From: Cellulomonas sp. NS3
Lineage (GTDB): Bacteria > Actinomycetota > Actinomycetes > Actinomycetales > Cellulomonadaceae
NCBI RefSeq assembly: GCF_024757985.1
Contig: NZ_CP103289.1
Coordinates: forward strand, 3,162,001 to 3,226,000
DNA length: 64,000 nt
Direction of reading: 5' to 3'
In this document: positions 17,272 through 26,790 of the stretch, one piece after another
Position numbering within the stretch: position 1 is the first letter of the stretch
Layout: each line of letters opens with the position of its first letter
Translations under genes and position numbers: made by a program
The notes under the pieces: generated by a model
What the model was told of the DNA's origin: nothing
Seen by the model: only the letters and a program-made list of their open reading frames with translations
Database searches by the model: none

Positions 17272-18878
17272 CGCGCACCCCCGGCCGGCGCCGGCGGGGT
17301 GTCGCCGGACAGGCCCAGCCGCTCCGCGAGCGTCCGGGTGCTCGTGGCGACGGCCACGACCACGAGGCTCAGGGCCGTCTGGACCACGACCACCTCCGGG
17401 TGCACGCGCCCGAGGAACACGCTCACCAGCACCGGGACCAGGCCCAGCACGAGCACGTCGGGACCGCGCGCGAGCACCGAGGTGACGCCGGTCGGGATCG
17501 CGCCCATGGGGGTCGCGATCAGCGGGGCCGACCAGTCGGGCGCGGGCCGGTACGCCGCCCGGACCGCCGCGCCCGCCCACACCGGCACCGCGGCGACGCC
17601 GAGCGCCAGCCAGCCGGGCACGTCCTGGTGCCACAGCCCCACGACGCCGAACGCGACGAGCGACCACGCGGCCATCGCGACCGCGGGCACGACCATGCGC
17701 AGGAGCCGCACGTCGCGCGCCCCGAGGGGCAGCAGCCGGTCGAGCACGGGCGCCATCTCCGCCCGCCGCGCCCCCTCCGCCGCTGTGGTCGTCGCGACGA
17801 AGCCGCCGACGACGAGCGCGATCGCGAACCCGACGGGACCCGCCAGCTCGGGGGCCGTGCCGACGAGCGCGGGGACCAGGGCGGTCGCGAGGAGCAGCAC
17901 GAGCCGGCGCGGCGAGCGCAGCACGACGAGCGCGTCCGCCACGACGAGCGCCGAGGACGGGCCGCGCACGAGCCGCAGCCGGGACGCGCGCCGGCGGCGG
18001 GGCAGCGACGCGTCGGTGAGCACCCGTCCGAGCTCGCGCGTGTCGAGCGAGACGACCGCGCCGACGGCCTGGCTCGCGACGGCGCCGCCCGCGCGCAGCG
18101 AGCGCGACGGGATCCGCTCGAGGCGGCGGTCCACCGCGACGACGAGCGCGCCGGCGACGGCCACGAGCCCGACGAGCGTGAGCGGCGAGACCGCGGGCAG
18201 CCCGGCGGGACGCCACCCCGCAACCCCGCTCGCCACCGCGAGGACCACCGCACCGGCGAGCACGAGGTCGCCGGCGACGGAGGTGGCCCGGCGCGAGACG
18301 TCGAGGGTCTGCGCCAGCGACGCCCCGAGCACCACGACGGCCGCGCCGAGCGCGGCCGCGAGCACCGTCGAGAGGACCCGTCCCCCCGGGGCGGCGAGCA
18401 CGCCCGCGTCGAGCACCCCCACCACGACGCCGGTCACGAGCGCGGCACCGGCGGGGACGCGCGCCACGGCGGGCCGCAGCAGCCCGCGCCGCTCGACGGG
18501 CAGCGGGAGCCACCACGTCGCCTCCGGACCGCCCGCGCTCACCGGCCCGAGCCGCCCGGACAGCGAGAGCACCACACCGGCGAGCCCGACGACGACCGCG
18601 ACGACGAGCGCGGACAGGCTGAGCCCCGGCAGCGACCACACGGTGGGGCCCGACGCGCTCCCCGCCTCGGGCAGCGCCTCCCGCAGCGTGCCCGTGACCC
18701 CCAGGGCGATGCCGATGCCGATCGCGGCCATGATCGCCGCGTAGTAGACGTCGCCCAGCAGCTCCCCGATCCCGGCGCCCGCACGCTGGTTCGTGGTCGC
18801 GGACGTGAACCGGCGGATCGAGCGGCCGCGCGGGAGCTCGCCGACCTCGAAGCGGCCGACCTCGGTCGCGCCGCTCAC
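17268..18878 (-). CDS. Multi-pass membrane protein, probable ABC exporter permease
   Basis: 536 residues with many hydrophobic stretches (for example about 40-60, 80-100, 145-165, 395-415 and 480-500), and no ATPase motif. The cognate ATPase gene overlaps its start by 4 nt, so it is probably the membrane half of that exporter. It may belong to the actinobacterial DUF6297 group; I cannot confirm that without a search. The substrate is unknown. GTG start at 18878; a basic, Arg-rich cytoplasmic N-terminus (LPRGRSIRRFTSATTNQR) follows. Confidence 0.7.
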   Translation of the reverse strand: MSGATEVGRFEVGELPRGRSIRRFTSATTNQRAGAGIGELLGDVYYAAIMAAIGIGIALGVTGTLREALPEAGSASGPTVWSLPGLSLSALVVAVVVGLAGVVLSLSGRLGPVSAGGPEATWWLPLPVERRGLLRPAVARVPAGAALVTGVVVGVLDAGVLAAPGGRVLSTVLAAALGAAVVVLGASLAQTLDVSRRATSVAGDLVLAGAVVLAVASGVAGWRPAGLPAVSPLTLVGLVAVAGALVVAVDRRLERIPSRSLRAGGAVASQAVGAVVSLDTRELGRVLTDASLPRRRRASRLRLVRGPSSALVVADALVVLRSPRRLVLLLATALVPALVGTAPELAGPVGFAIALVVGGFVATTTAAEGARRAEMAPVLDRLLPLGARDVRLLRMVVPAVAMAAWSLVAFGVVGLWHQDVPGWLALGVAAVPVWAGAAVRAAYRPAPDWSAPLIATPMGAIPTGVTSVLARGPDVLVLGLVPVLVSVFLGRVHPEVVVVQTALSLVVVAVATSTRTLAERLGLSGDTPPAPAGGAR

Positions 18879-19567
18879 CGGGGCGCCTGCGCGATGACGT
18901 CCGCGGCCTCGTCGGCGCTCAGCACCGGCGACTCGTCGTCGCCCACCAGCACGGCGGCGTCGGCCACGGCGCGCAGGAGCCCGGGATCGTGCGTCGCGAG
19001 CAGCACCGCTCCGCCGGCGGCCCGCTCGTCGCGCAGGCGCTGCGCGAGCGCGTCCTGCATGCGGCGGTCGAGCCGCTGCTCGGGCTCGTCGAGCACGAGC
19101 AGGGCGCGCGGGCGGACGAAGCCCGCGGCGAGCAGGAGGCGCCGGCGCTGGCCCGACGAGAGCGCCGCGGGCAGCGACGCCGCGTGCGCCGCGAGCCCGA
19201 ACTCCTCGAGGATCCCGTCGACGACCTCCTGGGCGCCGCGCACGCCGTGGCCGCGGGCCGTGAGGTACAGGTGCTCGGCGACGGTGAGCGCCGGGAAGTA
19301 CGCGTCGTCGTCGAGCACGCTCGACACCCGCGTCCGGTACGCGACCTCGCGCTCGTCGACCTCGGCCCCGAACACCTGCAGCATGCCGCCCGCCGGGTCG
19401 AGCAGCCCGAGCACCGCGCGCAGGATCGTCGACTTGCCGGAGCCGTTCGGGCCGACGAGCCCGAGCACCGAGCCCGGCTCGAGCGTGAACGTCACGGGCG
19501 CGCACACCGGTTCGCCGCCGTAGCCGACGAGCAGGTCCTGGGCACGGATCACGGGCGCGGTCGACAC
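18875..19567 (-). CDS. ABC transporter ATP-binding protein
   Basis: 230 residues, a single ATPase domain. Walker A GPNGSGKST near residue 40, signature LSSGQRRRLLLAAGF near 140 (a Q in place of the usual G/E after SG), Walker B ALLVLDEPEQRLD near 163, and switch His in LLATHD. GTG start preceded by TAGTCT and six bases, suggesting leaderless initiation. It heads the rsmD-containing operon with the permease; no substrate-binding protein is nearby, so export is likelier than import. Confidence 0.88.
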   Translation of the reverse strand: MSTAPVIRAQDLLVGYGGEPVCAPVTFTLEPGSVLGLVGPNGSGKSTILRAVLGLLDPAGGMLQVFGAEVDEREVAYRTRVSSVLDDDAYFPALTVAEHLYLTARGHGVRGAQEVVDGILEEFGLAAHAASLPAALSSGQRRRLLLAAGFVRPRALLVLDEPEQRLDRRMQDALAQRLRDERAAGGAVLLATHDPGLLRAVADAAVLVGDDESPVLSADEAADVIAQAPR

Positions 19568-19625
19568 GGCGACAGACTACGCAGTGCACCCCGGCGGCCC
19601 CCGCCCGCACCAGCCGCTCGACGGC

Positions 19626-21902
19626 TCACGCCCGGTCGAGGAACTCCTCGCGCTCGCCCGCGAGCTGCCGGTCGATCGCGGCCCGCAGCGCCGGGTGGCC
19701 CTCGAGCTCGGGGTCGGCGTCGACGACCTCGCGCGCGTCGGTCCGCGCCTGCTCGATGACCTCGCCGTCGCGCGCGACCCGCAGCAGCCGCAGCGAGCTC
19801 GCCGCGCCGGACTGCGCCGCGCCCAGCACGTCGCCCTCGCGCCGCAGCTCGAGGTCGACGGCCGCGAGCGCGAAGCCGTCGCCCGTGGCGGCGAGCGTCG
19901 CGAGCCGGGTCGCCGCGGGGGTGCCCTCGGGTGCGTCGGCGACGAGCAGGCAGAGCCCGGGCGCGCTGCCGCGGCCGACACGTCCGCGCAGCTGGTGCAG
20001 CTGGGACAGGCCGAACCGGTCGGCGTCGAGCACGACCATGACCGTGGCCTCGGGCACGTCGACCCCGACCTCGATCACCGTGGTCGAGACGAGCACCGGC
20101 ACGCGGCCGGACGCGAAGTCCGCGAGCGCCCGCTCCTTGTCGTCGGGGGCCATGCGGCCGTGCAGCTCGGCGACGCCGACGCCCGCGAGCGCCGGGAGCG
20201 CGCGCAGCTCCTCCGCCACCTGGAGCACGGCCTGCAGCGGCCGCCGGGCGGGGGCCTCCGCGGGCCCCTCGAGGTCGAGCTCGTCCGCAGCCAGCAGGTC
20301 GGCGCCGTCGCCCTCGTCGCGCCGTGCGCCGCCCTTGCCCTCGTCGGGGTCGATGCGCGGGCACACGACGTACGCGCGCCCGCCGCGCTCGACCTCCTCG
20401 CGCACGCGCCGCCACGTCCGCTCGACCCACGCGGCGTTCTCCGCGGGGACGACGTGCGTCGTGATGCCGCTGCGCCCGGCCGGGACCTCGGTGAGCACCG
20501 ACGTCTCGAGGTCGCCGAACACCGTCATCGCGACCGTGCGCGGGATGGGCGTCGCGGTCATCACGAGCAGGTGCGGGGTCTGCGCGGCCTTCGCCCGGAG
20601 CGTGTCGCGCTGCTCGACGCCGAACCGGTGCTGCTCGTCGACCACCACGAGCCCGAGGTCCGCGAACTGCACCGTCTCCGAGAGCAGCGCGTGGGTGCCG
20701 ACGACGATGCCGGCCCGCCCGCTCGCGGCGTCGAGCAGGTTCTCGCGGCGCGCCGTCGCGCCCTGCGACCCCGTGAGCAGTGCGACGCGGGTGCTCTGCT
20801 CGGCGCCACCGAGGAAGCCGCCCTCGCCGAGCGGGCCGAGCAGCGCCCGCAGGGTCCGTGCGTGCTGCGCGGCGAGCACCTCGGTCGGGGCCAGCAGGGC
20901 CGCCTGACCGCCCGCGTCGACGACCTGGAGCATCGCCCGCAGCGCGACGACGGTCTTGCCCGAGCCGACCTCGCCCTGCAGGAGCCGCTGCATCGGGTGC
21001 GCCGCCGTGAGCTCGCGCTCGAGCTCCTCGCCGACCGCGCGCTGACCCGCGGTGAGCGTGAACGGCAGCTGGGCGTCGAACAGGTCGAGCAGGCCGCCGT
21101 CGACCCGCGGGCGGGCGGTCGCGACCGCGCCGACCGCGCGGGACCGGCGCCGCGCGAGCTCGGCCTGCAGCACGAACGCCTCCTCGTACCGGAGCCGGTC
21201 GCGGCCGCGCTGCCAGTGCTCGTCGGTGTAGGGCTCGTGCACGTCGAGGAGCGCCTGGCGCAGGCCCACGAGCCCGTGCCGGGCGCGGACGTCGTCGGGC
21301 AGCGGGTCCGGCAGGTCCGCCTCGGTCAGGGGGTCGAGCACGGTCCGCACGCAGCGCTGGATCCGCCACGTCGGGGCCGCGGCGGACGCGGGGTAGATCG
21401 GGATCGGGCGCGACGCCTCGAGGAACGCGCTCGCCTCGTCGTCCGCGTCGACGCCGATGAGCTGGTAGTCCGGGTGCGTGAGCTGGCGCTGGCCGCGGTA
21501 GTCGGAGACGACGCCGGTGAACAGCCCGGTCCGCCCGGCGACGAGGCGTGTCTCGTGCAGCCGCAGCGCGCCGCGCCGCTTCGCGAAGAAGGTCAGGTGG
21601 AGCTGGTGGCTCCCGTCGGTCACGACCGCCTGCAGCATCGCGCCGCCGCGCGAGCGCATCTCGCGGACCGTCGCCTGGCGGACCTCCGCCATCACGGTCA
21701 CGTGCTCGCCGACGACGAGGTGCGCGAGGTCCGTGAACGCCCCCGGCTCGGAGTACCGGCGCGGGTAGTGCCGCAGCAGGTCGCCGCTCGTGCGCAGCCC
21801 GAGCTTCGCGAGCGGCGCGGCGCTGCGCTCGCCCAGGACCCGGGCCAGCGGCTCCTCGAGCCGGGGCGCGGGGCGCACGACCGCGTCGTCGGGCACGCTC
21901 AC
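19626..21902 (-). CDS. recG: ATP-dependent DNA helicase RecG
   Basis: Branch-migrating helicase that remodels stalled forks and recombination intermediates. 758 residues: N-terminal wedge/OB region (about 40-200), helicase motif I GEVGSGKTVVALRAM, Ia LLAPTEVLAAQH, II VVDEQHRFG (DEQH), III TATPIPRT, and motif VI HQLRGRVGRG near 680. GTG at 21902 has GGGGAGGTG about six bases upstream. An internal loop near 535-560 is rich in Asp/Glu/Gly and probably a local insertion. Confidence 0.95.
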   Translation of the reverse strand: MSVPDDAVVRPAPRLEEPLARVLGERSAAPLAKLGLRTSGDLLRHYPRRYSEPGAFTDLAHLVVGEHVTVMAEVRQATVREMRSRGGAMLQAVVTDGSHQLHLTFFAKRRGALRLHETRLVAGRTGLFTGVVSDYRGQRQLTHPDYQLIGVDADDEASAFLEASRPIPIYPASAAAPTWRIQRCVRTVLDPLTEADLPDPLPDDVRARHGLVGLRQALLDVHEPYTDEHWQRGRDRLRYEEAFVLQAELARRRSRAVGAVATARPRVDGGLLDLFDAQLPFTLTAGQRAVGEELERELTAAHPMQRLLQGEVGSGKTVVALRAMLQVVDAGGQAALLAPTEVLAAQHARTLRALLGPLGEGGFLGGAEQSTRVALLTGSQGATARRENLLDAASGRAGIVVGTHALLSETVQFADLGLVVVDEQHRFGVEQRDTLRAKAAQTPHLLVMTATPIPRTVAMTVFGDLETSVLTEVPAGRSGITTHVVPAENAAWVERTWRRVREEVERGGRAYVVCPRIDPDEGKGGARRDEGDGADLLAADELDLEGPAEAPARRPLQAVLQVAEELRALPALAGVGVAELHGRMAPDDKERALADFASGRVPVLVSTTVIEVGVDVPEATVMVVLDADRFGLSQLHQLRGRVGRGSAPGLCLLVADAPEGTPAATRLATLAATGDGFALAAVDLELRREGDVLGAAQSGAASSLRLLRVARDGEVIEQARTDAREVVDADPELEGHPALRAAIDRQLAGEREEFLDRA

Positions 21903-22008
21903 CGGCCACCTCCCCGCAGCACGACGTCGGCGGCGTCCGCGACGCCCCGCCCCGTCCACCCGGTGCGGCGCCTCGCCCTGGCGCGCGCCCCTGCCCGTGC
22001 CCGCTCGT

Positions 22009-23721
22009 TCACTCGACCCCCATCCAGTACGACGGCACCCCGTCCGCGGGGCCCGCCCCCAGCACCGTGAGCTCCGGGTGACGCTCGGCGAGGTGCTCCT
22101 CGAGCTCGGCCCGAGCCGACGGCGTCACGTCGCACCCGGTCAGCAGCGTGAGCGTCTCCGCCCCGGCGGCGCCGGCGTGCCCCGCGAGCAGCGCGTCGAC
22201 CGCCGCGAGCGCCGACCCGGGAGCGGGGTCGCGGACCTCGGACGTGCGCAGGCCTTGCAGGCTCCGCAGGCACGCCGCCAGGCGCGCGTCCGCACCGGCG
22301 CCGGGGTCCGAGCCCGCGAGCGCGAGCGCCCCGACCGTCACGCGCAGCTCGTCGAGCGCGGGCAGGACGTCGAGCCGGAGCCCGGCCGCCGCGAGCGTCT
22401 CGGCGCACCGGTGCGCGAGCGCGGCCGTCGCCTCGTCACCCGGGAGCACGACGACGTGCGAGGAGCCCGTGTCCGTCACGGCGCGCACGAGGTGCCGCTC
22501 GCTCACGGCCGCGCCGTCGCAGCGCACGAGCGTCACGGCGCCGAGCGACGCGAGCGGGCCGGCGAGGTCGACCGAGCCCGTGCACGCCACGACGCCCAGG
22601 CCCGTCGGGAGCCCCGTCACGGCGCGGTCCACGAGCAGCCGCACGACGACCTGGGCCCGCGACCCGAGCGCGGCGCCGACCACGGCGGCCCCGGGGTCGT
22701 CGGTGTGCACGTGGACGTGCCACAGCCCCTCGCCGCCGACGACCGCGACGGAGTCACCGAGCGCCTGCATCCGCGCGCGGAGCTCGGGCGCGAGGTCGGG
22801 CGCGGTGCCGGTGACGGGCTCCGCCCCGGCGGGCGGTGGGTCGCCCTCGCCCGACGCCCGCACGAGGAGCATGACCTCGTACGCGCCGCCGCCGTCGCCC
22901 AGCCCGTGCGTGCCCGTCCCGCCGTCGGGCACGCTCTCGTCGTCCCGGCCGTGCGCGCCCGCCGCCGGGAGCCAGCCGAGGTCGGGGGCCGCGTCGCCCT
23001 CCCCCGCGACGACCCGGCCGAGCGCGCCGAGCAGCACGAGCAGCGCGCACGCGCCCGCGTCCACCACGTGCGCGGCGCGCAGCACCGGGTGCTCGGCGCT
23101 GATCCGCCCGAGCGCGGCGTGCCCGTCGCCGAGCGCGGTCGCGAGCACGTCGGGGAGGTCGCCGCCGCGGTCCGCCGCTGCGGTCGCCGACCGCGCGACG
23201 ACCTCGGCGAGCGTCAGGACGGTGCCCTCCTGGGGCTCGGCGACCGCGTCGCGCGCCGCGTCCGCGGCCGAGGTGAGCGCGCGCGCGAGGTCATCCGGCC
23301 CGGCAGACGCCGGGAGGGACCGGGCCAGACCGGCGAGGTACTGGCTCACGATGACGCCCGAGTTGCCGCGCGCCGCCAGCAGCGCCCCGTGCGCGAAGCG
23401 GCGCGCGACCGCGTCGGCCCCGGGCTCGAGCGGCCCGGTTCCGGCGCGGTCAGCGGCGTCGGACGCGTCGTCGGGAGCACGTGGACCGTCACCCGCGAGC
23501 GTCCGGCCGCCGTCCGGAGCCTCGTCGCGACTCCCGCGCGCCTGCGGGTCCTGCGCCACCGCCTCGGAGCCCCCCGCGACCGTGAGGTAGACGTTGGTCC
23601 CCGTGTCGGAGTCCGCCACGGGGAAGACGTTGACGGCGTCGACCCGTGCGCGCGCGGCAGCGAGTGCCGTGGTCGCGGCGGCAGCCCACGCGCGCAGCGC
23701 CGTCCCGTCGAGCCGCTCCAA
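22009..23721 (-). CDS. DAK2 domain protein, FakA-like fatty acid kinase candidate
   Basis: 570 residues. N-terminal DhaL/DAK2 domain with the metal/nucleotide motif PVADSDTGTNVYLTVAGG near residue 35, and a C-terminal FakA-type region. In Firmicutes this family phosphorylates fatty acids bound to FakB; no FakB (DegV) gene is in the window, so function is open. A stretch near 65-95 (QARGSRDEAPDGGRTLAGDG) looks like a lineage insertion. I chose TTG at 23721 because the conserved-looking sequence begins there and GGAG lies 10 nt upstream; GTG starts about 90 nt further up would add a strongly basic extension. Confidence 0.82.
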   Translation of the reverse strand: MERLDGTALRAWAAAATTALAAARARVDAVNVFPVADSDTGTNVYLTVAGGSEAVAQDPQARGSRDEAPDGGRTLAGDGPRAPDDASDAADRAGTGPLEPGADAVARRFAHGALLAARGNSGVIVSQYLAGLARSLPASAGPDDLARALTSAADAARDAVAEPQEGTVLTLAEVVARSATAAADRGGDLPDVLATALGDGHAALGRISAEHPVLRAAHVVDAGACALLVLLGALGRVVAGEGDAAPDLGWLPAAGAHGRDDESVPDGGTGTHGLGDGGGAYEVMLLVRASGEGDPPPAGAEPVTGTAPDLAPELRARMQALGDSVAVVGGEGLWHVHVHTDDPGAAVVGAALGSRAQVVVRLLVDRAVTGLPTGLGVVACTGSVDLAGPLASLGAVTLVRCDGAAVSERHLVRAVTDTGSSHVVVLPGDEATAALAHRCAETLAAAGLRLDVLPALDELRVTVGALALAGSDPGAGADARLAACLRSLQGLRTSEVRDPAPGSALAAVDALLAGHAGAAGAETLTLLTGCDVTPSARAELEEHLAERHPELTVLGAGPADGVPSYWMGVE

Positions 23722-23875
23722 CCGCCCGTGCTCCGTTCTCGTCGACGTGCGTCTCTCGTCCCCGTGCGTCGGCCCGCGGACGAGCGCGTGCGCGGGCCGC
23801 CGTCTCCGCACGTGCACGCCCGTGGGGCCGTCGCCGCGCGACGCGTGCCCACACGATGCCCCATCCCGCCGACAT

Positions 23876-23905
23876 TTGGGTCGTGGCTCGGGCATGGGCT
23901 AGTCT
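23876..23905 (+). promoter_or_regulatory. Candidate rpmB promoter
   Basis: TTGGGT (23876-23881), 18 nt, then TAGTCT (23900-23905). Leader to the rpmB GTG would be about 145 nt, long for a ribosomal protein gene, and it holds a GC-rich inverted segment near 23920-23940. The rest of the 337-nt divergent gap shows nothing else I can name. Confidence 0.45.
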
Positions 23906-24058
23906 TTCCAGGTTGCCCGGCAGGTCCGCCGCCGGGCGCAGGTGGTGCAGGTCCGTCCCCGCACGGTCCCGCGGCGTCCTCACGGACGGTGCGGAGCGCA
24001 CCATCCGACCCAGACTTCGCCGCGAGAGCGGCGTGCTCGACCGAACCAGGAGAAGACC

Positions 24059-24250
24059 GTGGCTGCCACCTGCGACGTCTGCGCCAAGCGCCCGAGCTTC
24101 GGGCACAGCGTCTCGCACTCCCACGTGCGCACCAAGCGCCGTTGGAACCCGAACATCCAGCGTGTCCGCGCCGTCGTGGCGGGTGCCCCCAAGCGCCTCA
24201 ACGTCTGCACGTCGTGCCTCAAGGCCGGCAAGGTGCAGCGCGCGGTCTGA
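24059..24250 (+). CDS. rpmB: 50S ribosomal protein L28, zinc-binding form
   Basis: Large-subunit ribosomal protein, 63 residues, starting at GTG with AATCDVCAKRPSFGHSVSHS and containing KRRWNPNIQ. CDVC and CTSC form the four-Cys zinc site of the C+ type. AGGAGA lies five bases before the start. Single-gene unit, ended by a strong hairpin. Confidence 0.97.
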   Translation: MAATCDVCAKRPSFGHSVSHSHVRTKRRWNPNIQRVRAVVAGAPKRLNVCTSCLKAGKVQRAV

Positions 24251-24290
24251 CCGCCGCTCCCCGGATGCCTGACGGCCGCTCGGCCGTTAC

Positions 24291-24326
24291 CGAAGGCCCA
24301 CGAGGTCGTCATCTCGTGGGCCTTCG
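24291..24326 (+). terminator. Terminator hairpin after rpmB
   Basis: Perfect 14-bp stem, CGAAGGCCCACGAG paired with CTCGTGGGCCTTCG, 8-nt loop. No long T run follows, common in GC-rich actinobacteria. Confidence 0.82.
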
Positions 24327-24357
24327 TGCTGCCCGCGCGGTGTGGCATCGTGAGCCC

Positions 24358-24894
24358 ATGGTGCAGCAGATCGAGGAAGTCACCGTCCGTGTCGCCGACG
24401 CCGCGGACGCGGAGGCCATCGCCCGCGTGCACGTGAGGTCGTGGCAGGAGGCGTACGTCGGGATCCTGCCCGCGGACTACCTCGAGTCGCTCGACCTCGA
24501 GGCGCGCGCCCGCCGCTGGGAGGAGGACCTGCGCGAGGGTCCGCAGCAGCACGTGCGCACGTGGCTGGCGCAGGCCGGTCCGGAGGTCGTGGGCTTCCTG
24601 ACGCTCGGCCCGAGCCGGGACGAGGACGCCGGGCGCCTGGACCTCGAGATCTACGCCGTGTACCTCGACCCGCAGCGCTGGGGGCAGGGCGTCGCCCGTG
24701 ACCTCATGCGCACGGTCGTGGGCGAGGTGGACCGGCGTGCCGCGATCACGCTGTGGGTCGCGTCCGCCAACGAGCGCGCCCGGCACTTCTACCGCCGCAA
24801 CGGCTTCCAGGCCGACGGTACCGAGCGCTACGAGACGGTCGGCGGCATCGAGCTCCTGCAGGTGCGCTACCGGCGTCCCGGCGCCGCCCACTGA
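24358..24894 (+). CDS. GNAT family N-acetyltransferase
   Basis: 178 residues. GNAT fold motifs are visible: VRVADAADAEAIARVHVRSWQ at the N-terminus, acetyl-CoA loop as DPQRWGQGVARDLM near residue 110, and the C-terminal ANERARHFYRRNGF. Substrate unknown. ATG at 24358; CATCGT ends six bases before it, fitting a leaderless start. Follows the rpmB terminator, so it is probably its own unit. Confidence 0.88.
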   Translation: MVQQIEEVTVRVADAADAEAIARVHVRSWQEAYVGILPADYLESLDLEARARRWEEDLREGPQQHVRTWLAQAGPEVVGFLTLGPSRDEDAGRLDLEIYAVYLDPQRWGQGVARDLMRTVVGEVDRRAAITLWVASANERARHFYRRNGFQADGTERYETVGGIELLQVRYRRPGAAH

Positions 24895-24919
24895 GCCCAC
24901 CGCCGTCGGGGGCACGCAG

Positions 24920-24940
24920 CCGAGCCGCGGCATGGCTCGG
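24920..24940. terminator. Small hairpin between convergent GNAT and thiL genes
   Basis: CCGAGCC, 7-nt loop, GGCTCGG: a 7-bp stem 25 nt after the GNAT stop. It could act on either strand. Confidence 0.45.
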
Positions 24941-25053
24941 TCACGGCGAGCTCGCGCGGCCGGGTGCGCCGGGAACCCGTCGGGACCGGGTCGTGCAGCT
25001 GCGCCTCGCTGCCCCGCGCGCGACACGGCGGTGCCGAGCCCGACGGGGTGCGC

Positions 25054-26040
25054 TCACCGCGCGAAGTGGTCCCACCCGGACGTCCGCACGTCCGGCTCAC
25101 GGCCCTCCACGAGCACCCCGGCGGTCCCGGTCCCCACGGCGGCCACCCGCCCGACCGCGCGGAACGGCGGAGGCAGCGCCGTGCCCGGCGGGAACGTGGC
25201 CAGGAGCCCGTGGTCCTCGCCGCCGGCGAGCACCCACTCCCGCGGGTCGGCGCCGAGCAGCGCCGCCGCCTCCGCGAGCCGCTCCAGGTCGCCCGCGAAC
25301 GCGCTCGCCGGCTCGTCGAGGTCGAGCACGACGCCGCTCGCCCGAGCGATCCGGCCCGCGTCGCGCAGCAGCCCGTCGGACACGTCGAGCATCGCGGTCG
25401 CGCCGGCGTCCGCCGCCGCGGGACCGGCAGGCAGGGGCGGCTCGGGCCGCCGGTACGCGTGGACGAGCCCGGCGTCGGCGTCGGCGTGGCCCGCAAGCAG
25501 GAGCGCCAGCCCGGCGGCCGAGCGGCCCTGCACCCCCGCGTGCGCGACGACGTCCCCCGGGCGGGCCCCGGAGCGCAGGACGGGCGCACGCCCCGCGAGG
25601 TCGCCGTGCACGGTCACGGCGACCACCACAGCGGGTCCGCCGGACAGGTCCCCGCCGACGACACCGACGTCGAGCGGCGCGCACGCCTGACCGAGCCCGC
25701 GCGCGAGCCCGGTCACCCAGGACGCCGGCAGGTCGCCCGGCGCGACGAGCGCGACGACGAGCGCGGTCGGCACGGCGCCCATCGCCGCGACGTCCGCGAG
25801 GTTCTGCGCGGCCGCCCGGTGCCCGACGTCCTCCCCGCTCGACCAGTCCCGCCGGAAGTGCCGGCCCTCGACGAGCACGTCCGTCGACACCACGACCCGA
25901 CCGTCCGGCGCGTGCACGACGGCCGCGTCGTCACCCGGCGGCACGAGCGTCCGCGAGCCGCGCGGCAGGTGCGGGAAGATCCGGGCGAGCAGCTCGTCCT
26001 CGGACAGGTCGGCCACGGTCGGCTCGTCGGGGGCGCTCAC
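25054..26040 (-). CDS. thiL: Thiamine-monophosphate kinase
   Basis: Phosphorylates thiamine monophosphate to thiamine diphosphate, the last step of cofactor synthesis. 328 residues. VPPGDDAAVV near residue 35, a DDLLVEGRHFR-like motif (TDVLVEGRHFRRDW), VGGDLSGGP and DVSDGLLRDAGRIA mark the AIR synthase-like fold. GTG start at 26040 has TAGCGT seven bases upstream, suggesting a leaderless transcript. It is divergent from the DUF3515 gene, whose promoter mirrors it. Confidence 0.93.
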   Translation of the reverse strand: MSAPDEPTVADLSEDELLARIFPHLPRGSRTLVPPGDDAAVVHAPDGRVVVSTDVLVEGRHFRRDWSSGEDVGHRAAAQNLADVAAMGAVPTALVVALVAPGDLPASWVTGLARGLGQACAPLDVGVVGGDLSGGPAVVVAVTVHGDLAGRAPVLRSGARPGDVVAHAGVQGRSAAGLALLLAGHADADAGLVHAYRRPEPPLPAGPAAADAGATAMLDVSDGLLRDAGRIARASGVVLDLDEPASAFAGDLERLAEAAALLGADPREWVLAGGEDHGLLATFPPGTALPPPFRAVGRVAAVGTGTAGVLVEGREPDVRTSGWDHFAR

Positions 26041-26120
26041 GACCAGCACGCTATCCCGGCCCGCCCGGCGCCCGGCCCACCGCGTCGGACGGTGCGGCGC
26101 GGGCGGGTTAGCGTGTGGTC

Positions 26121-26714
26121 GTGCCGCGCCGACCCCTGTCACCGCTCCCTCCCGGCCCCCGTCACCGGGCCGTGCGGCGCGGCTCGGGGCTCGCGGCGGT
26201 CTCGCTCGTCGTGCTCCTCGCCGGCTGCGCACCCACCGTCTCGGTCGCGGAGGCGCCGCACGGCCACGACCCCGCGTGCGCGCGCGTCGTGCTCGCGCTG
26301 CCGGACGAGCTCGGCGGGCTCCCCCGGCTCGCGACGTCGAGCCAGGCCAGCACCGCGTGGGGCGCCGCGACGACGCCGATCGTGCTGCGCTGCGGCGTCG
26401 AGCCGCCGGGACCGACGACCGACCGGTGCGTCACGGTCGAGACGCCGAGCGGCCCGAGCGTCGACTGGCTCGCCGTGCCCGCGGAGGAGGACGGCGGCCC
26501 GGACCGGGGTGCCGCAGCGGACGACACGGCCGGCTCGGGTCCCGCGGGGGGCGCGACGGACTGGACCTTCACGACGTACGGTCGTGAGCCGGCGATCGAG
26601 GTCGTCGTCCCGGCGGAGGTCGTCACGGCCCGCTCGACGTCCTTCCTCGACCAGCTCGGTCCGGCCGTCGACCTGCTGGAGCCCGAGCGCACGTGTCTCG
26701 GGCTGACGGGCTGA
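26121..26714 (+). CDS. DUF3515 family lipoprotein
   Basis: 197 residues. Basic N-terminus, hydrophobic segment and lipobox LLAGC (Cys36) predict an exported lipoprotein. The mature part has two further Cys (RCGVE, DRCV) that could pair, and the C-terminus ends with a Cys. DUF3515 next to thiL and ddl is a recurrent actinobacterial arrangement; function is unknown. GTG at 26121 is preceded by TAGCGT and six bases, supporting this start over the GTG six bases upstream. Confidence 0.82.
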   Translation: MPRRPLSPLPPGPRHRAVRRGSGLAAVSLVVLLAGCAPTVSVAEAPHGHDPACARVVLALPDELGGLPRLATSSQASTAWGAATTPIVLRCGVEPPGPTTDRCVTVETPSGPSVDWLAVPAEEDGGPDRGAAADDTAGSGPAGGATDWTFTTYGREPAIEVVVPAEVVTARSTSFLDQLGPAVDLLEPERTCLGLTG

Positions 26715-26790
26715 CGGGCCGGCACGGCGACCTGCTCGACCCCGGGGGACGGGCGCCGTCGACCACGCACCGGCGGGTACGGTGTGCGCC

